Assembly: GCA_017427625.1 (NCBI GenBank)
Contig: JAFRSL010000182.1
Coordinates: 1-5,836, forward strand
Source: Synergistaceae bacterium
GTDB taxonomy: Bacteria > Synergistota > Synergistia > Synergistales > Aminobacteriaceae
Direction: 5' to 3'
Length of the DNA: 5,836 bases
Below are positions 1 through 5,178 of this stretch, in pieces. How positions within the stretch are numbered: position 1 is the first letter of the stretch; every line of letters begins with the position of its first letter. The notes below the pieces were generated by a model. That model did no database searches and was not told where the DNA came from. It saw only the letters and a program-made list of their open reading frames with translations. Made by a program: the position numbers and the translations under genes.

Positions 1-480
1 ATCTTCCTGTGAATTTTCATCATAGAATACTCCGAACTGGTAATCGCTTTCCGCTCCATCAGTGTAATATACTCCTAACTCGGAACTATATTTTCTCGTG
101 CCTCCACTGAAAATTACTCCGCCCGCGTTTGTTTGCCTCCAACCTTCGGGCAGTTTAGCGTTATGCCAGCCCTGAAGCTCATCATCTGTCAGATTTATGA
201 TCGATATTGCGCCTGTACTCTGTGCTCCCTGTGAAGAGAGCCTGCCCATCATTACGGCGGACTTTACCCCGTTGTCTGCGATTGCGTTTCCTGACATGAA
301 CACATTGACCTGTCCCCCAAAATTCACTGTCTGAGTGTTCAGGGAGACAGGCTGTGTGTCTTCATGTTCGTGTGTTGTCGTGAGAATGTCCTCGAATGAG
401 TCTGCCTGTGATGCTTTGGGCTTGGGTGATGTTACGGCACTGGTTGATGAATATGTTGATGTGGTATTGCCGATAATCAT
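1..480 (-). CDS. Unrecognised Ser/Thr-rich protein, partial (C-terminus beyond the left edge)
   Basis: An open frame of 160 codons without a stop runs leftward from an ATG at 480 to the window edge, so only the N-terminal part is seen. The start is supported by an AGGAG at 494-490, nine bases upstream. Residues 5-25 are a low-complexity Ser/Thr/Pro stretch and residues 33-43 are rich in Thr, His, Glu and Asp. The rest looks folded: a hydrophobic VNVFMSG segment near 58-64, an INLTDDELQGW segment near 95-105, and a Gly/Tyr/Phe-rich region at 119-154 that could be beta structure. There is no cysteine, no signal peptide and no membrane segment. I do not recognise the family. It lies 58 bases downstream of the toxin remnant on the same strand and may be read with the genes above it or from its own promoter. 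That it is coding is fairly sure, since the frame is long and has a good ribosome binding site. The function is unknown. Confidence 0.7.
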   Translation of the reverse strand, partial: MIIGNTTSTYSSTSAVTSPKPKASQADSFEDILTTTHEHEDTQPVSLNTQTVNFGGQVNVFMSGNAIADNGVKSAVMMGRLSSQGAQSTGAISIINLTDDELQGWHNAKLPEGWRQTNAGGVIFSGGTRKYSSELGVYYTDGAESDYQFGVFYDENSQED

Positions 481-489
481 AGCATCATG

Positions 490-494
490 CTCCT
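490..494 (-). promoter_or_regulatory. Ribosome binding site of the partial CDS
   Basis: AGGAG on the minus strand, nine bases before the ATG at 480. Two other ATGs (at 488 and 485) lie just upstream but are out of frame with the long open frame, so this site together with the frame fixes the start at 480. Confidence 0.55.
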
Positions 495-538
495 GTTTAT
501 GTGTTTACTATGATTGTCGGTTAATACCCCCCTTTATG

Positions 539-589
539 TTATCTATCCCGGTAATGTGAGCCGCACTGCATAATCCTTGTCAAGTTATC
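539..589 (-). pseudogene. 3' remnant of a YoeB/RelE-type toxin gene
   Basis: Directly after the antitoxin stop, one base out of its frame, the minus strand reads DNLTRIMQCGSHYRDR followed by TAA. A short beta strand ending in Cys and then a His-Tyr pair near the C-terminus is how Txe/YoeB and related RelE-superfamily toxins commonly end (E. coli YoeB ends in CRYHY). This is exactly where the toxin partner of a RelB/DinJ antitoxin is normally found, but only about 16 codons remain of an expected 80-100. There is no start codon or ribosome binding site for a complete toxin anywhere in the 110 bases between the antitoxin and the next gene. The simplest reading is an internal deletion that removed the toxin body and left its last codons. 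Position and motif are seen; the family assignment of so short a peptide is inference, and chance resemblance cannot be excluded. Confidence 0.45.
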
Positions 590-590
590 A

Positions 591-845
591 TCAGTCAGCA
601 TCAATAAGTTCATGCTCCGTCAGCACTGCCCGCCCTGAACGAACATCATCAACAGCTTTCTCAAGCCTCCTAATGTTAACTGCGCTGTAGAACGGATCTT
701 CGGCAGGTATAGTTTTAGTGTCCACTGCATGACGAGCAAGACGTGAAATCACCGCAGACATACTCAGGCCGATATTCGCGCAAAAACTCCTGAAGTTGTC
801 CCGAAGTTCCTCGTCCATCGTGATATTCACGCTGACTTCAGACAT
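591..845 (-). CDS. RelB/DinJ-family antitoxin, apparently without its toxin
   Basis: This 84-residue protein has the layout of RelB/DinJ antitoxins. An N-terminal ribbon-helix-helix DNA-binding part comes first: strand at 3-10 (EVSVNITM), then helices at about 12-24 and 28-42. It is followed by a short toxin-binding tail with the family-like patterns DPFYSAVN (50-57) and TEHELID (76-82). Such proteins dimerise, bind their own operator and neutralise a RelE/YoeB-class ribosome-dependent mRNA interferase encoded just downstream. Here that toxin is reduced to a terminal scrap (539-589), so the gene looks like an orphan antitoxin. Its start overlaps the stop of the upstream thioredoxin-like gene by one base (TAATG), with GAGGAGG inside that gene as ribosome binding site. 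The length is normal and the frame intact, so it may still be made and could bind its own or other toxin-antitoxin operators. Classification is secure; any present function is uncertain. Confidence 0.85.
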   Translation of the reverse strand: MSEVSVNITMDEELRDNFRSFCANIGLSMSAVISRLARHAVDTKTIPAEDPFYSAVNIRRLEKAVDDVRSGRAVLTEHELIDAD

Positions 846-1123
846 TACACCATTGCCTCCTCAAGCACCCTCCTCACGTTATCCCTGCACTCCTCGTACT
901 TCTCTCCCGGATGAGCCTCGTACTTCTTTTCACCCTCAATGAACATCGAGGGCACATGATAGTAATCATACTTCGCCGAAATCTCAGGGTGCAAATTCTC
1001 ATCGACCCACTCAATTTTCACAGCCGAATACTCAGCTATCTCACCGTAAAGCTCCTTCAGTGCCTCCCTTGCCTGCTTGCAATACGGGCAGCCCTCAATG
1101 TAGAACGCCGTAACCTTTTTCAT
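845..1123 (-). CDS. Thioredoxin/glutaredoxin-like protein with CPYC motif
   Basis: A 92-residue thioredoxin-fold protein of the small glutaredoxin-like type. Residues 3-8 form the first strand (KVTAFY), followed by the redox motif C12-P-Y-C15 at the start of the first helix. Residues 35-41 (VKIEWVD) are the next strand, and V57-P58 is the cis-proline site that faces the disulfide, followed by SMFIEGEKKY. CPYC is the classic glutaredoxin dithiol motif, and the expected role is cytoplasmic thiol-disulfide exchange. The natural reductant and substrates cannot be told. The start chosen is the ATG at 1123, preceded by AAAGGAGA seven bases upstream. The open frame extends 29 codons further up, but that extension reads through the ribosome binding site and the divergent promoter region and has no family resemblance. 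It is the first gene of a minus-strand unit and overlaps the antitoxin start by one base. That pairing is unusual and probably reflects insertion of the toxin-antitoxin module behind it. Confidence 0.85.
   Translation of the reverse strand: MKKVTAFYIEGCPYCKQAREALKELYGEIAEYSAVKIEWVDENLHPEISAKYDYYHVPSMFIEGEKKYEAHPGEKYEECRDNVRRVLEEAMV
856..862 (-). promoter_or_regulatory. Internal ribosome binding site of the antitoxin gene
   Basis: GAGGAGG on the minus strand, lying inside the last codons of the thioredoxin-like gene and ten bases before the antitoxin ATG at 845. Together with the one-base TAATG overlap it suggests translational coupling of the two genes. Confidence 0.55.
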
Positions 1124-1130
1124 TTTTATG

Positions 1131-1138
1131 TCTCCTTT
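1131..1138 (-). promoter_or_regulatory. Ribosome binding site deciding the thioredoxin-like start
   Basis: AAAGGAGA on the minus strand, seven bases before the ATG at 1123. It is the reason for preferring the 92-residue product over a 121-residue one. Confidence 0.7.
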
Positions 1139-1149
1139 CATTTTTACGG

Positions 1150-1163
1150 ATAGTATATAATAA
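1150..1163. promoter_or_regulatory. Divergent promoter region with overlapping -10-like elements
   Basis: The space between the divergent gene clusters (1124-1204) is AT-rich and holds a perfect TATAAT at 1156-1161 on the plus strand. On the minus strand it holds TATACT at 1157-1152 and TATTAT at 1162-1157. The resulting start sites would give a leader of roughly 35-40 bases for the plus-strand hydrolase gene and about 20 bases for the minus-strand thioredoxin-like gene, both sensible. No good -35 hexamer lies at 16-18 bases for either direction, so an AT-rich sequence giving such matches by chance is a real alternative. Confidence 0.4.
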
Positions 1164-1204
1164 CTTTCACAGAAATTTTTACTGATTGAGAGGCTGTTCG
1201 AACC

Positions 1205-1774
1205 GTGCAAAAATCAATAAAGGCAATGTCCTCCTTCCTCATTATGATAGATATTCAGGAGCGTCTTCTTCCGGCAATCTTCAACAAGGACGAAGTTCTA
1301 AGCAATTCCGTCAAGCTACTCACTGCCGCAAAAGAACTCTCCGTCCCCTCCATAATCTCAGAGCAGTACCCTAAGGGAATCGGCTCAACAGTCCCGGAAC
1401 TCAAAGCCTTAATTCCCGAAGGCTCGCCCGTTATTGAGAAGGTTGAATTTTCCTGCTGCGCTAATTCTGGCTTCGGTGATGCGTTCCTCAACCTCCGTTT
1501 CAATTCAGGAACTAAGGACACAGCCATAATATTCGGCGTTGAAACTCATATCTGCGTTCTTGGGACTGCGATTGACCTCATCGAGAAATACAACCTCAAT
1601 GTCGTCGTTGCCGCTGATGCTTGCGGAAGCCGGACTCCAGAAAATCATTCGCTCGCTCTTCAGGCAATGCGCGACGCAGGATGCCTCGTTGTTCCGACTG
1701 AGACCGTAATCTACCAGATGTTAGGCAGAGCAGGCACTCCGCAATTCAAAGCCCTCCTGCCGTTGTTCAAATAG
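1205..1774 (+). CDS. Isochorismatase-family (YcaC-like) cysteine hydrolase
   Basis: A 189-residue protein matching the cysteine-hydrolase branch of the isochorismatase superfamily over its whole length. The catalytic triad is visible: Asp16 in LIMIDIQERLLPAI, Lys79 in IEKVEFSCC, and Cys117 in GVETHICVLGTA, where the peptide before the ETH segment is typical of the fold. EQYPKGIG (53-60) and the C-terminal GTPQFKALLP are also characteristic of the YcaC-related subgroup. Members hydrolyse amides or related bonds, but most in this subgroup have no known substrate, so the reaction is not assigned. It should be cytoplasmic. The start is uncertain: GTG at 1205 has a GAGAGG eleven bases upstream, whereas ATG at 1226 would begin at MSSFLIMID but has its AAAGG only two bases away. 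GTG is kept as the likelier. It is the first gene of the plus-strand cluster, and its stop lies three bases before the glycosyltransferase start. Confidence 0.88.
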   Translation: MQKSIKAMSSFLIMIDIQERLLPAIFNKDEVLSNSVKLLTAAKELSVPSIISEQYPKGIGSTVPELKALIPEGSPVIEKVEFSCCANSGFGDAFLNLRFNSGTKDTAIIFGVETHICVLGTAIDLIEKYNLNVVVAADACGSRTPENHSLALQAMRDAGCLVVPTETVIYQMLGRAGTPQFKALLPLFK

Positions 1775-1777
1775 AAC

Positions 1778-3349
1778 ATGCGTCTCAAACCCGCCGTATT
1801 ATTCGGGCTTCTATTATTCTATATATTCTTTCGCGGGATTGGTTCGCACGGCTTGATTGACCCCGTTGAGGGCGTTAACGCTTCCATTGCAGCACACATG
1901 GACGGCGGCGGAAATTACTTCGTCCCAAAAATCGGCGAGGCTCTTGCGTCAGGCTCAACTATGGGTTACTGGTGGCTCTCAGTTATCGCTCTGAAACTTA
2001 TCGGGTGGAGCGAGTTCGCTGTGAGGTTCTTCTCAGCTCTTGCGGGTCTCGGAATGGTCTGGGCTTCCGCAAAATCTGCGCGTCCATACGATGATGACTC
2101 AATGCGGAAATCGTGGCTTGCTGCCTGTGTATGTGCCGGAATGACTCTGTGCTTCACGGTCTCGCAGTTCGCATCGTCTCATGCAATGTATTCGTGCCTG
2201 ATGGGGATTGCTCTCGCAGGGGTAGTTCTTTCGGGCTACAACAAGCGCAAACTCGTGATGTCCCACTGTGCTATTGCGTTCGCGTTCATCGTTCATGGCT
2301 TCGAGGGATTACTTTTGCCTATGCTGGCGATGCTTATATACTGCGTGATCTCGGAGGACTGGGACATGATGCGCGACTTCTTCACATGGCCGGGCGGGAT
2401 CTTAATCACAATCATCGTTTCGGGACTCTATTTCGTTACCCTAATCATAACGAATCCCGAAATCATACACTTCATGAGATGCCAGAATCATGCTTACACT
2501 TTCGGCGGAATTTCAGGGATTGCGATTTTCCTGTTCATGGCGTTCGTTCCATTTCATGGCTTCATCATAAGGGCGGTCTACGAGGTCTTCCCAAGAGAGT
2601 ATCCGGCTAAGAAGTCTTACGAGCTATTGATGCTGACTTGGGCGGGTGTTTTCGCGGTTGCTCCGTTGCTTTCGGGCGATATTATGGCATTGGGGGCATG
2701 TGTTCCCGCGTTGGCTGCACTTTTGGGGCGTAAGATTGACACTTGGCTGACACAGCGCAGTTTCACGTCAATGCGCTATGCTGTAATGCTCAACACCGTA
2801 ATCGTCATACCAGTGCTGTATTTCTTCCTGCCGTTCGTAACGCACAATTTCCCGGTCATAGATGCCTCAATGATGTCGCTGATCCCTTGGGGGATTGCTG
2901 AGGGGCTGTTCTTTTTCGCGTCGTGGTACTACACAAAGACACGTCAGCCAACAAAATGGGCGCGCAACGTCATGGCTACCGCGCTGATTTCCCTCATGCC
3001 ACTTGCGGGAGTATTCAATCTTACGTCAGGATTGTATTCGGCTCATGAGGTCGGAATGAAGCTCAGGGATACGGTCAAGGGCAACGATGTCATACTTCAA
3101 TACGGCGTGAATCACCCGTCGATGTATTTCTACACTCTCAGGAACTCGCACATAATAGACGCTGATTTAACGCCCGGCGTCGCGGAGAAGAAATATATTG
3201 CCCCCGAGTCGGCAATAAATACATTATGGGGCGGAAAGGGAAGGGTATTCCTCATAATGCCGTCTGACTTTAAGCCCGAAACTCCTCTCCCTCAGAATGT
3301 CTTTCACATCACTGAGGCCGAAGGTTTGTTATTGTTAAGTAATCAGTAA
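1778..3349 (+). CDS. GT-C membrane glycosyltransferase, ArnT/PMT-like (family 39 type)
   Basis: A 523-residue multi-pass membrane protein laid out like ArnT/PMT glycosyltransferases. The first membrane helix is at about 6-21. It is followed by an outward loop with GLIDPVEG (25-32) and NYFVP (46-50), then YWW (64-66) and EFAVRFFSALAGL (79-91). Further helices lie at about 112-132, 136-152, 162-190, 205-225, 246-266, 283-317, 336-353, 368-384 and 398-414. A soluble tail of about 100 residues ends the protein. QNHAYTF (236-242) and VPFHGFI (257-263) resemble the segment after the catalytic core. Such enzymes move a sugar from a polyprenyl-phosphate carrier to an acceptor at the outer face of the inner membrane. 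The usual DPDEGRYA and KPPLYYW motifs read here DPVEGVNA and STMGYWW, so the expected active-site Asp and Lys are replaced by Val30 and Ser60. The start is three bases after the previous stop with no clear ribosome binding site, suggesting coupled translation. Donor and acceptor are unknown. Confidence 0.75.
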   Translation: MRLKPAVLFGLLLFYIFFRGIGSHGLIDPVEGVNASIAAHMDGGGNYFVPKIGEALASGSTMGYWWLSVIALKLIGWSEFAVRFFSALAGLGMVWASAKSARPYDDDSMRKSWLAACVCAGMTLCFTVSQFASSHAMYSCLMGIALAGVVLSGYNKRKLVMSHCAIAFAFIVHGFEGLLLPMLAMLIYCVISEDWDMMRDFFTWPGGILITIIVSGLYFVTLIITNPEIIHFMRCQNHAYTFGGISGIAIFLFMAFVPFHGFIIRAVYEVFPREYPAKKSYELLMLTWAGVFAVAPLLSGDIMALGACVPALAALLGRKIDTWLTQRSFTSMRYAVMLNTVIVIPVLYFFLPFVTHNFPVIDASMMSLIPWGIAEGLFFFASWYYTKTRQPTKWARNVMATALISLMPLAGVFNLTSGLYSAHEVGMKLRDTVKGNDVILQYGVNHPSMYFYTLRNSHIIDADLTPGVAEKKYIAPESAINTLWGGKGRVFLIMPSDFKPETPLPQNVFHITEAEGLLLLSNQ

Positions 3350-3362
3350 GGAAGGTATATAC

Positions 3363-4085
3363 ATGCGTAAAATTTTAGCGTCGTCAATTCTCGTTATATT
3401 CATGCTTACGTCCTGTGCGTTTGCTGACGTAAACCCTGACACCGAGATTCACAAGGTCATGGGCGGTCTTTACTCGCTGGTCTCAGCTATTGCCGTGAAT
3501 GGTGAGGCTGCTCCTGATATTCGGGCTTTGCGGAGATATTTCAATGATGCTCCGAACGGCTGGCTTGATACTATCCGTGTCGAGAGAGTCGGCAATGACC
3601 TGTGGGCCGGCGTTACAGTAGGGAAGTATTCAACCGCGAGAAAGTTCCTGCGTTCAAACGCTCCGAAGCTGGGGATCACTGACACTCCGGCGGGTTCGGC
3701 ATGGATGGGCGGAGATTTCGCGTGGATTAAGGCCGGAAACATCAGCAATGGGAAATTCACGCCCTCACCGCTCAAAGCAGCTCAGTCGGAAGGGGCGATA
3801 TTCTTCAGCACTGAGGGGCAGGCTGATTGGTGGCAGTCATACCCATCGTTGAGCAAAAAGTCAGCGCAGGAAGTCATGAAACTTTGGGGCGTTAAAGAGG
3901 CTGGACTTCACAGACCGCAAGGCTCGGAGAAACGTATCAGCATCTATGACGAAGTGAGGCCGTCGGAAGTCAGGAAGCCCGATGACATGCACACCAACAG
4001 AAAGCATCAGTTCGGCGAAAGCTATGACATCGAAATGGGCGACGTTATATTCAAGCCCGTACCGTCAACAAGATACAGAGACTAG
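3363..4085 (+). CDS. Exported protein or lipoprotein of unknown function
   Basis: A 240-residue protein with an N-terminal export signal: basic MRK, a hydrophobic core at about 4-15, then LTSC (15-18) and AFA-D (19-22). LTSC is an acceptable lipobox that would put a lipid on Cys18. AFA before Asp22 is an equally acceptable ordinary signal-peptidase site, so membrane anchoring is not certain. The mature part contains no second membrane segment and no further cysteine. It has many Trp and Gly residues in the middle (LWAGVTVGKY near 80-89, SAWMGGDFAWIKAGN near 112-126, ADWWQSYP near 154-161) and a polar, basic C-terminal third. I do not recognise the family or any catalytic motif. Its start at 3363 is supported by AAGGAAGG seven bases upstream. 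It sits between the glycosyltransferase and galE with 13-base gaps on both sides, so it is probably co-transcribed and may act in the same envelope process, but that is inference from position only. Confidence 0.75.
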   Translation: MRKILASSILVIFMLTSCAFADVNPDTEIHKVMGGLYSLVSAIAVNGEAAPDIRALRRYFNDAPNGWLDTIRVERVGNDLWAGVTVGKYSTARKFLRSNAPKLGITDTPAGSAWMGGDFAWIKAGNISNGKFTPSPLKAAQSEGAIFFSTEGQADWWQSYPSLSKKSAQEVMKLWGVKEAGLHRPQGSEKRISIYDEVRPSEVRKPDDMHTNRKHQFGESYDIEMGDVIFKPVPSTRYRD

Positions 4086-4091
4086 AGGAGG
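4086..4091 (+). promoter_or_regulatory. Ribosome binding site deciding the galE start
   Basis: AGGAGG immediately after the stop of the preceding gene and seven bases before the ATG at 4099. It fixes the epimerase start at the Met just before the nucleotide-binding strand. The open frame extends 39 codons further upstream, but only inside the preceding gene. Confidence 0.75.
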
Positions 4092-4098
4092 AATCACA

Positions 4099-5088
4099 AT
4101 GTCAGTTCTAATATGCGGAGGAGCAGGCTACATAGGCTCCCACAACGTCAGGGCATTCACTCAGCACGGCGAGGACGTTATCGTCGTTGACAACCTCGAA
4201 ACAGGACACAAAGCCTCAGTTCCGGAAGGCGTGAAATTCTACGAGGGAGACATCAGAAATTCCAGCGTTCTCGATAAAATATTCAGCGAGAACAAAATCG
4301 AGGCCGTCATTCATTTCTGCGCGTACTCACTCGTCGGTGAGAGCGTCGACAAACCGTTAAAGTATTTCAACAACAACGTCGGCGGAATGATCTCCCTTCT
4401 CGAAGCAATGCAGAGGCATGGTGTAATGCGCATCGTCTTCTCGTCAACAGCAGCAACTTACGGCGAACCCGCGAAAATCCCAATCCTTGAGACTGACCCA
4501 ACAATCCCCACGAATCCTTACGGCGAAAGCAAGCGCATAATGGAGAAGATGATGAACTGGGTCTCGAAACGCTACGACATTCGCTACGTCTCACTGAGAT
4601 ATTTCAACGTTGCGGGAGCATGGCATGACGGCTCAATCGGCGAGGATCACAATCCAGAGACTCACCTCGTCCCAATAATATTGCAGGTTCCATTGGGCAA
4701 GCGAGACCATGTTACAGTCTACGGAGACGATTACCCGACGAAGGACGGCACTTGCATACGCGACTACATTCACGTTGAGGACTTGGCGAAGGCTCACATT
4801 CTCGCGCTCGAATACCTGCGTTCAGGCGGCGAAAGCAACATCTTCAATCTCGGAAGCGGAGACGGTTACTCGGTCATGGAGATGATTACGGCGGCAAGAA
4901 AGGTAACAGGCCATGAGATTCCCGCAGTAATTGGGACTCGTAGGGCAGGCGATCCCGCTCGTCTCATAGCTGACAGCAACAAAGCGCGTGAGATACTTCA
5001 CTGGAAGCCGGAGATTACCCGAATGGAGGACATTATAGCTTCGGCGTGGAAGTGGCACAGTTCACACCCTAATGGCTACAGGGGGTAA
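4099..5088 (+). CDS. galE: UDP-glucose 4-epimerase
   Basis: A 329-residue extended short-chain dehydrogenase, slightly shorter than the 338 residues of E. coli GalE. It interconverts UDP-glucose and UDP-galactose in the cytoplasm with a tightly bound NAD. The Rossmann motif is G7-G-A-G10-Y-I-G13, with the NAD-ribose Asp31 in VVDNLETGH and the adenine-contacting DIRN at 51-54. The catalytic set is Thr117 in FSSTAATYG (equivalent to Ser124 of E. coli), Tyr141 and Lys145 in the YxxxK motif YGESK. Substrate-domain signatures follow: RYFNVAGA (167-174), YGDDYPTKDGTCIRDYIHV (208-226) and FNLGSGDGYSV (249-259). By my alignment the position of E. coli Tyr299, which limits entry of N-acetylated sugars, is Leu289 here, so activity on UDP-GlcNAc cannot be judged either way. 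Last of four closely spaced genes, it likely supplies galactose-type nucleotide sugar for an envelope glycan. No terminator is visible after it. Confidence 0.95.
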   Translation: MSVLICGGAGYIGSHNVRAFTQHGEDVIVVDNLETGHKASVPEGVKFYEGDIRNSSVLDKIFSENKIEAVIHFCAYSLVGESVDKPLKYFNNNVGGMISLLEAMQRHGVMRIVFSSTAATYGEPAKIPILETDPTIPTNPYGESKRIMEKMMNWVSKRYDIRYVSLRYFNVAGAWHDGSIGEDHNPETHLVPIILQVPLGKRDHVTVYGDDYPTKDGTCIRDYIHVEDLAKAHILALEYLRSGGESNIFNLGSGDGYSVMEMITAARKVTGHEIPAVIGTRRAGDPARLIADSNKAREILHWKPEITRMEDIIASAWKWHSSHPNGYRG

Positions 5089-5178
5089 TCACATAGTAAG
5101 CAGATAAGTAGCAAAAAATTTTAATGAAAGGAGGAAGGTGCAAGAACGGTATAATACTTCCGAAAGGAGGTGCATCGA
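5089..5178 (+). other. Gap between galE and tnpB, probably holding the left end of the element
   Basis: These 90 bases should contain the left end of the IS200/IS605-type element, but I cannot place the boundary: no terminal inverted repeats are expected in this family and the target motif is unknown. An A/T run (CAAAAAATTTTAA) at 5112-5123 has no GC stem before it, so I do not call it a terminator of the galE operon. Confidence 0.35.
5126..5174 (+). repeat. Imperfect direct repeat with -10-like hexamer and tnpB ribosome binding site
   Basis: GAAAGGAGGAAGGTGCA (5126-5142) is repeated in shortened form as GAAAGGAGGTGCA (5162-5174). The GGAGG of the second copy (5166-5170) is eight bases before the tnpB ATG and acts as its ribosome binding site. 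Between the copies lie a perfect TATAAT (5150-5155), with no -35 match at the usual distance, and CTTCC (5157-5161), which can pair with GGAAG (5133-5137) across a 19-base loop. This may be part of the element's subterminal left-end structure or a simple promoter and leader. The repeat is seen; the role is a guess. Confidence 0.35.

Noticed and set aside
335..559. 74-codon plus-strand open frame
   Set aside because: It lies opposite the minus-strand partial CDS and the toxin remnant, is cysteine- and valine-rich without family resemblance, and has no ribosome binding site.
578..583. Perfect TTGACA on the minus strand as a -35 for the partial CDS
   Set aside because: No -10-like hexamer lies 16-18 bases downstream, and the bases are explained by the toxin-remnant codons.
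1124..1210. Longer start for the thioredoxin-like gene (29 extra codons)
   Set aside because: The extension covers the ribosome binding site and promoter-like region and does not resemble the family; the ATG at 1123 has a strong site.
3982..4098. Longer start for galE overlapping the upstream gene
   Set aside because: The extra 39 residues are translated from the preceding gene in another frame. The ATG at 4099 has AGGAGG and sits exactly before the Rossmann strand.
5112..5123. A/T run after galE as a rho-independent terminator
   Set aside because: No GC-rich inverted repeat precedes it.
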